Origin: Echinostoma caproni
Taxonomy: Eukaryota > Platyhelminthes > Trematoda > Plagiorchiida > Echinostomatidae
Length of the DNA stretch: 64,000 nt
Direction of reading: 5' to 3'
NCBI GenBank assembly: GCA_900618425.1
Contig: UZAN01039692.1
Coordinates: forward strand, 59,122 to 123,121
Part shown: one piece after another, positions 1-12,559 of the stretch
Layout of the letters: the number at the start of each line of letters is the position of its first letter
Numbering within the stretch: the stretch's first letter is position 1
Made by a program: the position numbers and the translations under genes
The notes under the pieces: generated by a model
Database searches by the model: none
Seen by the model: the letters and a program-made list of their open reading frames with translations, nothing else
What the model was told of the DNA's origin: nothing

Positions 1-3000
1 TAACTGACTATGCTTTTTATGAATCCATTGATACCGCTCACGAAACTCACACACTTGAGAGGAATTGGGCCACAACTAGTCAAGGGTGTTGAGAAAACTG
101 ATAAGAAGAATGTTAGTACAATGCAGAGGGTTTCCAACTAGAGAAAACCCTCCACAACCGTTAAAAAGCTACTGTGTGCGCTACTGTGTGCCAGGAACCA
201 ATGGTCGTTCTGTTACGGGGTAATACTTGAGGAAAGATTTCAATAAACTGGACTTGCTGCAAATGTGGACTACATTACAAAATGCCGTTTTCCATCGAAT
301 CTTTTACATATTTGATCTAGACTGTTCCGCGTATTCTAAACGCAAACATTCCATTTTTCGATGAGCCAGCCACATCCAAAATGAATCTCGATATGTCGTA
401 CACCATATTTTCAAACTCATTATTAGCTCCAGATTGCATCTGCACTTGAAAGGTTTGTTAACGCCTTATTCAAACGCTAAGGCGATTTGCGTTCCCTGGT
501 ACTTGTGTTTATTGGTTTCTGTGTTGCCCTTCTATGCTCGGCTGCTTACCGTTAAAGGGGTCAGGAGAATTCAAATAGATGATTATAGTCAAAACTAGTT
601 AATTGAGTAGGAACCATTTAGAGCTAAACGGGGGCGTTGTAGATGATATCGAGATTGGCAATGGTGGTATGCTAAATGTCTATTGAGCACTAAAATGTAT
701 TTTTTTTTGTAAAGCAACATCACAAAGTGAATCACAAATTGGCAGTATGATCATTAATGCAATTGTGGATCACGTTTGAAAGGTTACCCAAATACCATGT
801 ATTTTATTTGTGCACAAACAGGAAAAGTAATATTCAGTAAAACGTGAAGGAATGCACGAGCAGGATATAGAATTATTCATTTGGGAGACGGGACTAACAT
901 AAACAATTTGTTTGGAAGGGGAGTTCCATTGCTAAAATTATTGACCTGTGATCCATAGCAATGCCCTTATTGAGCTTCAATCAGCCTCGGGTTTGGAAAT
1001 ATAATTTGAATGATTGTAATGCCCTGAGTTATGGAGGCGTGCTTCAATCATGCGGGTCCTGTTTGGCATGTAGAGAAATAACCTTCATCATCACTATAGC
1101 AGATCTGAAAACTTTATTTTATTTATAATAACTATGACGACAATGAAAATCATGCTGATGAGCCGTTTGGAATTTTAGTTGTAGGCAGTCTTGTGCAGTT
1201 TCAATGCATACAAAGTTTTCAGGAAGTTATTTGTAGAAAATTATAAAACCCTACTGTTTCTCAGTCATGGTCAAAACTACCCAACACATCATTACGACTA
1301 TTTGCCTAGTCCACAGGAAGCACTCTCCTCAATCCCACCGCCTGGGTTGTCCTAAATATACACATGAAATAAATAAATACACTGTATTTAAAACAGTTCC
1401 ATTACAGTTTTGTTTTAGTTTAAATAAATGTCTATCAGCTCTTTGATTTCCTCATTTTAGGCACGCGCACGGAGGTCTCCTGAGTTGAGTTTACCGGATT
1501 GTTGGTATCTTTGCACGAGATATTTTTCCCGCTATATCTTAAAAATTGCAATTCGCTTTGAGACCACTGCTTGACTTCAACAATATTATCTTTGTTAATA
1601 TATTTATCTACAAACATTAAGTTAGGCCTGATCCAGAACGGTTATATGAATATAAACTTCGGTAAACTCTACTACCTTTACCACTAAATATGCTAATGAT
1701 TGGTTGCTGTAAACGTTCCGGAAAAACCCTGAGTTTGGTGAGATAGGACATAGAGTATAATATTGAACAGTAATCGCTCAGACTTAAACGTTCTATTCAC
1801 ACTTCTCCCGGAGACAAACTGGATTAGTGCACATCAATTTTAGTTGACGATGATACCACAATAATTGTGACAGAAAGCTTCTGCTTCACTTTACACAACG
1901 TTCCTGCAGATCTCACATAATCTATTACCTACAAATGATTCTGGTTCGATAATCCCCAGATAATCATAAAAGAAATATTCATCTGCGACAGTAATTGACA
2001 CTAAAATAACATCGATTATCTCATTAACAATCGAGCACAGTGTTGTGTTGTGATTCCTTTTGATGGCCGATTTCACTATCCTGCCGCGTTACTTTAAAGG
2101 CAAAGAAGAAATTATTGCTATCATCGCGCCGTAACCGAGTTCCCATGATTTTCCATTGTAAGTACGTGCCCGGTTTCCTATAAGAGAATTTTAATAACCA
2201 ATGTTTTTTACAGTTGACATAAAATGAACTAAAAAGCTGGAATAAGCCATCAGTTCAGATGGTACCACACTCTTTTGGAATATATGTTTACATTGACGTA
2301 TTGCCTGTAAATGAATACAGCCAATTATCATTCAACCATTTTCTGGTCGCAATAAGTGCCTATGGATTTCCAGTTGTGAAAAGAAAATAATTTAAAACGT
2401 ATTCAGCGAAAATAATTGTTGCTTTTAATTGCAGCCAGCTGATTGATTTTATGAGAATCCCAAAGCAACAAGCCACAATAGCTTCACATAATTTAGGACT
2501 CCATATATGGCCATTATTCATTTAATCACAATCAGCAGGCGGACATTTTTGTCTGAAATCTGTTCGGAATTATCAAGCAAAAGATGTTTGAGGATTTGAA
2601 ATCCTGAAAGAGCTTGAATCAAGTCGATTTTATCCACTCAACTTCACTTCAAATGTTTGTGTTTTTTATGAAAATCCCCATACCGTTTGGCACAAAAGTA
2701 CTGCGAAATTTTAGTACAGCTGCAAAGTTGATGAGAAGGGGAAATATCTCCCCGTTTGAATCATCATGACGATGATTCATCTTGTTTTGCTTCTTAAGTT
2801 GCATCCTACTTAAAACTTTTCCGAGTGAATAGCTTGTTTTATGCGATGCTTCCAAAAATGATGCGTTTTGTTTGGCAGCTGCTCTTCCAGCATAGAAGTG
2901 ATGACTAACCCGGATGTTATAACCATATGGCACTTCCGATCAGGAACATTCTGTTGCTGCTGAGTCAGCAACTTGATGTTTAAGTCAGTAGACGATGAAC

Positions 3001-3990
3001 AACATCACGCTTCTATCATGTGCATCATATTTCTCTTCAATTTATTTTACTTGAGAGATAAGTGACATCAAAATTTGTACAATCACGAAGCGAGGTTGGA
3101 AGTTTGCGCTGAAAAGAAAAAACAGTAGGTTATTGATCATTTTTTGCTTAAAATAGGGTTCGAAGAATTCCAAGCAACCCGTTCTATGATGTAACATTTC
3201 TAGTACAATTTATAGTTGGGTCAGAATGGTGATAACGTTTCAGGCAGAATTTCAACAAATCTGGGAAGTTTAATGTGCAGCATTGGACGAATGAAGAAAA
3301 CATAACTATATTTTCACTTACGCAGACGTCCAGTTCTTAATAAGAAACTTTTCAATGCTCAAATCGGTTCTCGTTGCAAAATTGGTTACAGGATCACGAA
3401 CTTTGTCAGAAATTAAAGACTACATCGTATGTATTGCTCTTATTGTTTGTTTTTAAACGTACAGTCCTAACTGAAGGATACATTGAACGAGACAAATTGT
3501 ATACTTTTGGCAGTAAATAGCAAGTGGCTAACAACCCGTCGTTGTCTGTTGAACGTGAAAACTAAAAACTATTCGGATCCCCACACTGGAAACAATTTGA
3601 CATTTCACATGTTCCTATAGACTTGAAACCATAAAAGAGTGTTAAATGATGACCGGCCGCCCACAGATCACTACGGTCATATAATAAAAGATTGACAATT
3701 CGATAAGAGCATGTATCATTTGCTTTGGTTTACGTAGTTGGATTGCGTAACTTGAAATGCCACTCGCGTATGTATGTGCATCAATATGTTAACCCTTCTA
3801 CCGCAGTGCGCACCAGAGAATGTAAGATAGTGAGATCTACATGACCCGGTTTCTGGACGACATGCTTCCAACGTTGCTGCTATCATCGTTGTTATCGTCG
3901 TTGGTTTTTGTGGGTTTTTTTCTAACACTTTTATACCAACGCAAACATACAAGGTCTAACATGATAGGGAACGTGTCCCGCCTGCTTGTA
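1..3990. other. AT-rich stretch without a recognised gene
   Basis: Only short overlapping open frames are present, the longest about 94 codons on the minus strand near 2.65-2.93 kb, with no motif I recognise. Composition is AT-rich with scattered homopolymer T and A runs. A phrase resembling a Pol III B box (GGTTCGAAGAATTCC) lies near 3158 but has no convincing A box upstream, so it is not called. I see nothing else that can be supported. Confidence 0.6.
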
Positions 3991-4017
3991 TTATAAACTC
4001 ACAAAATCTTTGAAAAA

Positions 4018-4345
4018 GCGTACACGTGCACACTTACTGGATCAGCCCAGTATAACCTAAATGCGTGTGTACATACATACACAAATAATGATTATGGCAT
4101 ACACCCCTCGCATTGCTGTGCTACACACCAAAATGCGTCACTTTCGCAGGCTTCTAACACCAATCCCACTTCCACTGCACGGTCCTGGACTTCACATCTG
4201 AGCGCGCTGAGAGCGTCAAGGTCACACGTCAACCAGAAACCTCACGGTGTGCACGTCTGTGTATCGCTCTATACACTCGTTGCACGGATGCGTGCCTAGC
4301 GTTTTTTGCGTATGCGCTTATGTGCGCATACGTGCAAGGTTGCGT
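4018..4345. repeat. Alternating purine-pyrimidine tract with a perfect hairpin
   Basis: This stretch is unusually rich in CA/TG and CG/TA steps such as TGCGTGTGTACATACATACAC and then TGCGTATGCGC. It contains a perfect inverted repeat, CGTATGCGC at 4309-4317 and GCGCATACG at 4324-4332, separated by six bases. Alternating purine-pyrimidine DNA of this kind can adopt Z-DNA, and the inverted repeat can extrude as a small cruciform. The flanking AT-rich DNA does not share this composition. No coding signal accompanies it. Confidence 0.55.
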
Positions 4346-4399
4346 ATAGACTGTGCATTAGACCAACTGAATTGAAACCTAGAGGAAACATCCGGCTTT

Positions 4400-7300
4400 C
4401 GATGCAACTCCTGATTGAACTAGAACTATTTACTTCTACGTGACAACTGTATATATTGGACTAGCAGAACGCACGATGATATTTCTAAACTGTCAAACAT
4501 GAACAATATCGATTTTATGAGACCAGTTAACACTAAATCTCGTTGTATCGCTTGCGAAATATTTTTGTCAGAAAATTGGGCGATCATCATCTACATACTG
4601 GCCAGAAACAGTACTATCCCGGTTAAGACGCAGGAGTCAAGACGAACTTGTTTTTGGCATTGTAGTGTCAAAAAGCTGCCGCTTAGCAAACCTCACCTGT
4701 GTTACAATGCACCGAACGAGGGTTGCAGTGAATCGACGAGAACACATCAAATTGCATGTTTGTTAATGTGAAGAGTAAGAATTCACAAATCTCTTTTCGT
4801 TGTAGTTGGTTGATTCTTCACTGATTTCGAAGCATTTTTGATTCACCATCCACTGTGTGATTGCCAGCAATAAGCACTGTTTCAGGTTCGTTGAAACTGA
4901 TCAACTGTGACTCATTTTTATGTCCATATTGGTACTCAAGCCGCAAATCTTCGAGTTGTAACTCGAAACACGTTTCCTCGAGGATACACGGTCAGTCAAC
5001 AGATGGCGCCTTGTTTTACCCGATGCATATATAAGAAGTTCAATGTATCAATCTGATGTGTCCTATGACCGGTCTTAAGAAGTTCTCGCACAACTATAAC
5101 CGGCACAACTATCTGTCAACTACTGAGACCTAATGGAATACTTATTCGAAAGGTTTGAATTGTTTAGCAATCAACATACTAAAACGGGGAGGATGCAACC
5201 TATATTTTTCTCGTTTTCAACTTGCTCATAAACAGACCAGATGTGAAACCTGGTGTCCTCAGTCTATTATTAGTTAAATAACCTAAAGCTATATCTGGTT
5301 AGAGACCGCAGGGTGGTGACCATCCTGCTAATTTTAACGTTTTGAGAGGAGCACATAAGACGGGAACGAAAATATAAAACTCTTACGAATTTCAAGCTAA
5401 TGGAAACGGGTTGTCTCATAAATATTTGTTTTACGAACTTTCCAATCGATAATGTCATATTTTCGATAAGAAACACGGCAGAACTGAACCCTATAAATAT
5501 ACGCACTAAAAATGTCAATTACCTGACAATAAACCACTTGATTATCTGACGAACGTTCCCCAAAGCTTCGATAATTGACCGCAGGCACCATCCGCTGATG
5601 CTATATCTCCTGGAGGTAATACCACAGAGTTACAATTAATAATTATATAAGCCTTGTTCCCTACCAGAAGTTTTAACGTAAAAGAAAAGGACAAATTTTC
5701 TTCTAGAATAATGTTAGGAATTAGAGAATACAAATTGTGGGCCGATAATTAAAATCTTACTTGGACTCTAACAAGACTTTTAAAACCGAATGGCGTTTAA
5801 CGACATCGTGATCCAAACACACTTCTGATTTGAGAGAAAAAACGTCGGGACGGTTAGAAGAAGAGGTATTAGAAAGCTATCTGTAGATTTGGTTTCGTTT
5901 GATGCAGTCCCCTTTCCAGGTTGAGGCCTAAGGGATAAGGATTCTCGTTGGTTAGAGAAACTGAAAAGTAGGACACAAATGATTTCAGTGACACGAATTC
6001 TGTACGATCAGTCTACTGAAACCCCTGCCCCCTCCCCCCCAAAAAAACAAACTGTATGCTAACACATATATAATATCAAAATGTGTACGGGTAAACGCAC
6101 AAAGAAATTGTTGTTATTCCTGTGATCTACCGTTTTCCATTGCAACCGTTTCACCTTTACACTTCGTCCTTCATCCCAACCCACCCCTCCCCTGTTTTTA
6201 TTATTATTGTTGTGTCGTTGGCACCATGCTTGTGCGCATACCGGTAATCAATCGTAAGAATAATAATACTTTGAAACCGTTGCGTTGGTCATATATGCCT
6301 CACAGATGCCCCTGGATTAATACTAACGTCTGCTAAGGATGCGTGATTATAGCAGGGGAACGCAAGGCTCTTAATTGATAGTAATCAATGGGATGACTGT
6401 TAAACTGCCTCTGGAGTTTTAACAAAACACCCTCAGCGAATATCCAAGATGTCCGCTTAGTTGTACAGCCCCTGTGTTTGCAGAGTAAAACAGATAGGAA
6501 GGAATGCCGGGCCCAATGTGGAAAAATACCGTTTTCTTAAAGAAACTAGTAGCATGAAAAACTACTGATTTTAATGATTTGAATTCATGATATTATCAGT
6601 ATATTTTCCGTGTGTTGACAAGATTACATTGGGCATGTTACACAGTCTGTGCATGACTTTGTAAAATGAGTTTTAATGCAGCCGTAGAGAATCATGCTAC
6701 TTCGATCAAATCTAAATAAAAAGGCATATTAGGCACAACGGATCTCCCTTTTCCTGCTACCGTTTTAAAACCAAGAACAAGTTATATCAAGTCCAATCGA
6801 GTCAAGAAACTCTTTATGGATTAATTTTTTGTACATTATGAAACCGTACAGTAGATATATAGTAATTGAGTAAAGAAACATAATAACCGAAAATAAGTTC
6901 TTTACTATAGTAGAAGATGAACTTCCATAAGGCGGTTGAAAATAGTGGTACGATTGATCACGAGCCGATCCAGGTTTATAATTACACTGTTTCTGTAGGG
7001 GAACGTGTTTACAGGACGGAGTCCTTATTTGGAACGAGTTGGTTTATTTGACACGGATTTCCAGATTTCTGGGTGAAGACAGTGCCATTGATCACTTGTT
7101 ATCCTGTTAATAAAACTAATCATCCATAAAATGTTTAGGTGAAAACGACTCAGCGAATAACTCTATCACTTCGATTGTACTGGGAAAAGTTCAAATCATC
7201 GGGAGAATAAGGTTAAATCTCTTTCATTTACACCCAGGATAAATATCCGGAAGCAGAATAACCGTTGTGGAAGGATGCGGGCAAGCTCTTAATTTAAGAA

Positions 7301-9770
7301 AACGATTTTGTGAAACGAACACTTTCCTAAGCCTGTGTATAAAAGGAAGTCTTCTGTTTTCTGCTAAAAAGCTCATGAAATTAGCAGATCACGAAAGGTT
7401 ATGGGTAAGAGTGACTCTGATGTTCTTAGTAAGATCAGATTTGAGGATGCTTTCACTACGTGATCAAAGGGATTACCCACCAATGCAAGATAACGAAGCG
7501 GGTTTTAAGACTGATGGGAACATTCGTGCAAATTGATCGGAAGTATCAGAGATCAGGGCAAAATCTAATAGTAAAGCTCATCAAGCCTGTCTTGGAGAAG
7601 TCGAAAACTGTCTGATGTAGGAGATAGGCAACCATCACAGTATCGTCGCCATAACTTCAAGTTACAAAATAAGTCCATCGTCGTAATCTGAACAGCAATC
7701 ATAGATTAATTTATGCTTTCCATGAATTCCTTGTCAAGCCGTTAAAATCACACTTATGTAAAAATAAAAATGAGAGGGTTGTGTGTTGGGCTCAAACAGT
7801 CAGAATCAACTAATTATAACAGGTGGATTAGGTGGGGACACGTTTATCCCCAGTTCAGATAATAACGAGTTACGTAAGCGTTGATGACTGATTTGTCATC
7901 ACAACGCTGAGGCGTGATAGTGTCTGCGTTGGACCTAGGAAGTTTAAATGCCTGAATAACTGGTTTTTGAGCACACAGTGCAATAAGCTGAAAACAGTTG
8001 CTTCGGCTGTTGTTAGCATTTTAATTCGCACAGCCTTAGCTTTGTGATGGACGTGGTAAATGATGATAAAAGCGGAATTAACATACACCCTATTTTGAGT
8101 TTCCACCAAGTGCAAAAATCTGTACGCAGTCCCATCCAAATTGTTAAGCACATTCCGTATTTCCCGACAAGCATAGATTTCGATCAGAAGGATGCAATGA
8201 ATCGATTTCCGACAATTACATCTGAATTCATGCCAATATTGTTCAGGCAAATACACAGCTAGTTTCGAATGAGTGACTGAACCTTAGAGCGAGGTCGAGA
8301 GTGAACAGTGATTCAAGTTAGGTTTACCGCGTAATCTCATTCATATAGACCCAAGTAGAATGACTGCTGATACACATCTCTGTTGGCCGCACATAAATGA
8401 AGCTTGACTAGTCCGTTACCGTCAAAGTGATTTTGTGTTCAGCCCTAACCAATCGTATGAGCAGCGTAAGTGGGATGGAATGCATACCGACTACAACTAA
8501 GGCTTAATTTGATCTCATAAATGCGTGAGATTTTCAGCATTACATCGAAAGTGCGCCAGCTGATCCTATATTTAGACTGACAGCAAGACTCATAGATGAT
8601 TTTCATGGTACCATGAAAAGTTGAAACAACTCCGTTCACCAAATGTGGATCACCTGAATAGAAGGGTTTAATGAACAAGAAACGGCGTGTCTTATTTGAA
8701 CATCATTGCGGAATAAGTATTAACGGATTCCGGAATAGAATTGGTAGATTGCTTTTGTTTATTGACAAATGTAATTCTGGATAGGGTGGAAGCAGGAACG
8801 GGTTCAGTGGGAGTCCTTTTTGGTCGATGTTAGTTATTTTCGGATTGGATCACCCGCGCATCAAACAGTTCCACATAATTCATGCAGTTTCATTAAGATC
8901 AAGATTGACACAAATAAAGTGTTTTGACATATCTTTAATGGGAACAGAGCAATGGATGGAACTAACTGTCTGACCCGGTTACCAGAGCTTGTTGTTCACC
9001 ACAGTGATTAGAAGCAGCTGGAGTTATTGCGGGACGTTTGGTACTTTATTCTTGATCGTCGATACGTGATGACTGTTCAATGAATTGAAATAAAAAATGC
9101 GTTCGTAAAGTGAGGTTGGTCTCAGTGATTAGAAAACGTGATAGCAACTGAATCTGAAAAGCATCTTAGGTGACAGTTGCACTATCTGTTCGCATGAGTC
9201 AATAAAAACAACCGTCGCCCGTCATACTTGACTAAGAAAAAACAAAAAGTCATCAAAAACGTAGCACCTCACTGTTTACGGTCGGTCATTCGGCAGAAAT
9301 TAGGAAATATGTTTGTGTAATAAGCGTCAATTCATCATCCGACCCTCTTACTAGATCAAAAATCCTAATTGACCCAGAGTCTCCTGTTCCAAATCAAACC
9401 TGTCCTATGCAACATTTAGGCGTAACCACATTAACTCCCTAATTTATGACCTCGCAGGCATTTTATACCAATTCCGAGCAGAAGATGAATACTAACCAAG
9501 AAAGAATCTGTAAGCTTATCGAATTTGAGCGGAAACCTTCGCAAGGATAATAGTCATGCTTACTACATTTTCGCTTTGTAGTTCATCAACGAGTCTCTTT
9601 GATTAACTGAGCTAGTCACAACGATCAAACAGGCCCCAAGAAATAGCTGACCACCATGGGTGTTAGGGCAAAGGTACGAACTGGTCCCCGGAGTCGATAA
9701 GCAAAGACACCCCAAGGTTCAGAGACCGGATACACGACACTATTAATATTCAAGATGTATGCACCGTTTA
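4400..9770. other. Long stretch without a recognised gene
   Basis: Open frames here are short. The largest, about 128 codons on the minus strand at 7870-8256, is overlapped by a 72-codon plus-strand frame and shows no recognisable domain. A C-run followed by an A-run lies near 6030-6050. No RNA gene, element end or splice pattern could be supported. Confidence 0.55.
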
Positions 9771-9814
9771 ATTCTCATGATCGGTTCGTGATCTTTTTTG
9801 TTCCTGTGCACAAA

Positions 9815-10105
9815 GTATGAACGGTTTGTGTCTGTGTATGTGTGCGTGTTTGGCGCACACGATACCGCATACCGGGGGTTCTAATCAAGCCCGAATGGTG
9901 GGCCAGTCTGTCGTATCTGAAGTAATCTTGTTTGATTTGCTCTATTTCCCCTGCACCGCTTGAACGCATTTCACATGACCGGCAGATCACATACGCATCT
10001 GTGAGCACACCGACCCACACAGATGCGACGTGATATTCGCCGGTACGATGATCATTGTGTGTGTGCGTTTATCATTAAGTGCGTGCGTGCAAGTGCATAA
10101 CTTTG
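9815..10105. repeat. TG/CA-rich low-complexity patches
   Basis: Two clusters of alternating TG, GTGTGTGTGCG and GTGCGTGCGTGC type sequence flank a unique segment. They resemble the tract near 4.0-4.35 kb and are likely degenerate microsatellite. Several short open frames cross them on both strands, which is what low-complexity DNA with few stop codons produces, so none is annotated as a gene. Confidence 0.5.
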
Positions 10106-10775
10106 GGGGGTTTTACGCTCCAGTGAATGAGCGACCGACAAATTTAGTCTCTTCGGCAAAGAGGTACGGATTGAAAATGTTGGCAAACGTGACTTGTAAC
10201 AAACTTGTGGCCCTGCTCTTGTATGAAAAAGCTGTTCCATTGTGAGGAGTGAACGACGACACTGGGTGCACATCGCGGTGGGTAGAAATATAAAAAGCTG
10301 TCATAGGCATAGTGTGCACCAACACTACAGAGAAAAGACGTTCATGTTACGTGCATCCTCCATGTCGATCCACTAGAGACAGGTGAAAAAATAGCACTCA
10401 TAAGTGCTCGTCCGCAGTTGAGAATACTGTGGAAACCACGGGTAGTTAAAATTTAAATCACAGCGCGATAATTTTTTCTATCACATAAAACGGCTGTGAG
10501 ACTGATTGAAGAATTTTGTCTTAGACTAAATCGCAAGGCCTGGTGACAGGTTGGACCAAAAGTGACATTATAATTTTTCGGTATCTGTATGACACTTCAG
10601 CTGTTGGCACAACAAAGTTTAAGTCAAAGTATTATTACTTGGAATTACTTACAAACTCATGCTTCTCTAGTCCCCATAGGATATTTACACAGATGAATTG
10701 TTTCTCGGCGAAAAATAATCACATCGAGTTCCAGGAAGGTGAGAAAAATAATATAGTCTACAACGAATTTTTCGC

Positions 10776-11330
10776 TTATTTTAGTTGTTTAAGAATGTTA
10801 GGTGTACCAGATTCAATAGTTGGTGTGCAACCGACGTAAGATGGAAGGGTGTTCCGAGTACTGCATACTCTGACTGCAAACGATTGGTGCTGGCATTCCA
10901 GTCGATAATTTGGAATCAGGAACTTGAAACGGTGTCCCCTAAGGTGCACATGGTTCGATAATACGAGCAGCGGCGGCATAAATGGTTTGGGTTCTGTAGT
11001 ATTTGATACGGTAAAACCAAGTCTCCCCGAATTTGGCGGTACTGAGCAGAATATATTCTCAATAATCGTAATCTCTCCTCATAGGTAAGGTAATACAATC
11101 CCTTGACCAGATTGGTGGCAATCATTTGTGAACGCTCAGGCACCTTGCGATTACGTTGCAACCATTGATTCCAAGCCTGAATGGTCTACTCTGTGTACGG
11201 TCGAATGAGCACTGATAACAAACGTGGGAACAGGGTTGATTGAAACCAGTCAAAATTAGCCTAAACAAGCCGACATTATTTACAGCAGCGGAGGAAGCCT
11301 TAGCGCAATTGATCGAGCAGTTTACGTCCT
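10776..11330 (-). pseudogene. LINE ORF2 thumb/connection and C-terminal remnant
   Basis: This part follows the catalytic core in two overlapping frames. Near 11.3 kb the minus strand reads a GIVVQEDVNCSINCAKAS-type segment, the position where CR1/Jockey proteins have their KDLGV..D...S.HC..A motif. At 10916-11161 the frame gives KVPERSQMIATNLVKGLYYL and EERLRLLRIYSAQYRQIRGD, matching the (L)ER.QRRATK.V.GL..L.YEERL..L family pattern. The next frame gives the terminal LSNHVHLRGHRFKF and RVCSTRNTLPSYV pieces. At least one frameshift separates them. The 3' untranslated region is not delimited; the coding similarity stops close to 10.78 kb. Confidence 0.85.
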
Positions 11331-11345
11331 CTTGAACAACTATAC

Positions 11346-11828
11346 CTAAGACCTTTTCGCTTGAAGTATATGGTAGCTGCTGATTCCTGAGGAAATAAGA
11401 TAATCGTCTCTGGTATCTAAGGGATAAGAGGCATTTAATTCCATGTCATTCTTCTTATACCATTGATAAACTGCTTTAAGTGTTTCTTGAAATACCAAAG
11501 AGCCATCGAACTCAGATACCGTATTCCAGATTTTGGTGTCGTCTGCAAACAGTATTTTTGAGGGGCCTAGCATATCCGGTAGACCGTTTACGAATGCGAG
11601 GAAAAGACGAGGATCGAGCACGGACTCTTGCGGAACACCAGGGGTGACATTGATAGATCCGGATAGGGAGTCAGCAGCACTAACTGATGTGGTCCATTTT
11701 TGGAGGAATACTCTAATCCAATCAAACACAAAATCTCGAACACCGTTGTTGTAGAGCTTCCGTAACAGAATTGGGTGATTCCCCAGATCAAATGCTTTTG
11801 AGATATCGAGATAAAGCACATCCACCAC
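11346..11828 (-). pseudogene. LINE reverse transcriptase catalytic core (open 160-codon fragment)
   Basis: This is the longest open piece of the surrounding LINE. It begins with the palm motif A, YLDISKAFD, near residues 6-14. The B-like motif GVPQESVLDP is near residues 64-73, with E and D replacing the usual G and G of GVPQGSVLGP. Motif C is FADDTKIW near residues 94-101, with both catalytic aspartates kept. In intact elements this enzyme primes on nicked chromosomal DNA and copies the element RNA in the nucleus. The frame runs without a stop through the thumb region, but the upstream part shifts frame before 11.83 kb, so the first methionine is simply the first ATG in the open stretch and is not a real start. 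Substitutions in the B motif suggest decay despite the open frame. Confidence 0.92.
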
Positions 11829-12559
11829 CTCCTCTTCGTTGACTGCTCTGGTCTATTCACCTCAAACAAGAAGCAGGTTGGCGACCCCCGGATCGCTTTT
11901 GTTTGAACCCATGTTGAGCTGTCGAACGAATGTTGCATCCTTCAAGGTGTTCCATCAGAGAATCTGTCACAATGGACCCGACGACTTTCGCTAACACCGA
12001 AAGCAGAGTTAAAGGCCGGTAGTTAGCGGGGTCACTACGACATGCACCTTTGTATATGGGCGTAATAACTCCTTGTTTCCCCGATTGTGCGAGTTTTGCT
12101 TGATCAAACAGTCGTTGGAAAAAATGGCTAGCGGTTCAGATATGTGATTCGTGAAAAAGATCAGGGATTTTGGGTGCATACTGTTTGCACCTGGGGTTGC
12201 ATTTGCCGCAAATCCATTAGTTTTGCTTTGACGTTTTCAGCGGTAAATGATTCGTTGGACAACGAAGGGTATGGAAGATGATGCAGCCGGTGAAGTAGCT
12301 GTAAACGTTCGACCTACGGCGCAGGGAAAACGTTGGAATACCGTGTTTTCACCATTTCAGCTGCTTCCTTTTGATTAGCTGCAACTCTTCCAGCGCAGCT
12401 CAGTGCCGGTATACCAAACTTCACATTCCGAATTGAGTTAACCTCCCGTATAACAGCTTAGGGTTCAAGATGAATCTCTATGCTAGCGCCTTATGGTATT
12501 TCAGTTTCTTCTCACATAGGTGTATCACAAGTGATTTACAGTACGGGAAATTGATGATC

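Larger units (their letters stand above)
10776..12555 (-). mobile_element. Defective CR1/Jockey-type LINE, reverse-transcriptase ORF, 5'-truncated
   Basis: On the minus strand, pieces of one LINE ORF2 follow each other in correct N-to-C order but in different frames. From high to low coordinate: a pre-RT region ending in FTAENVKAKLMDL near 12.2-12.25 kb; a PANYRPLTLLSVLAK motif near 12.0-12.04 kb; QHGFKQKRSG near 11.9 kb; the catalytic core at 11346-11828; a connector with RPYTE and NQWLQRNRKVPERSQ near 11.15-11.2 kb; and a C-terminal LSNHVHLRGHRFKFLIPNY segment at 10.8-10.98 kb. This order and these motifs are typical of CR1/Jockey-group LINEs. No APE-type endonuclease is visible upstream, so the copy is 5'-truncated, as expected from incomplete reverse transcription. 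Several frameshifts and stops make it non-functional as a whole. Its exact clade cannot be fixed from motifs alone. Confidence 0.9.

Noticed and set aside
1145..1175. CTGATGAGCC string resembling the first half of a hammerhead ribozyme
   Set aside because: It is followed by GGAATTT and not GAAA, and stem II cannot form.
7870..8256. 128-codon minus-strand open frame
   Set aside because: Overlapped by a plus-strand frame of similar openness, no domain, and a length expected by chance in 64 kb at this composition.
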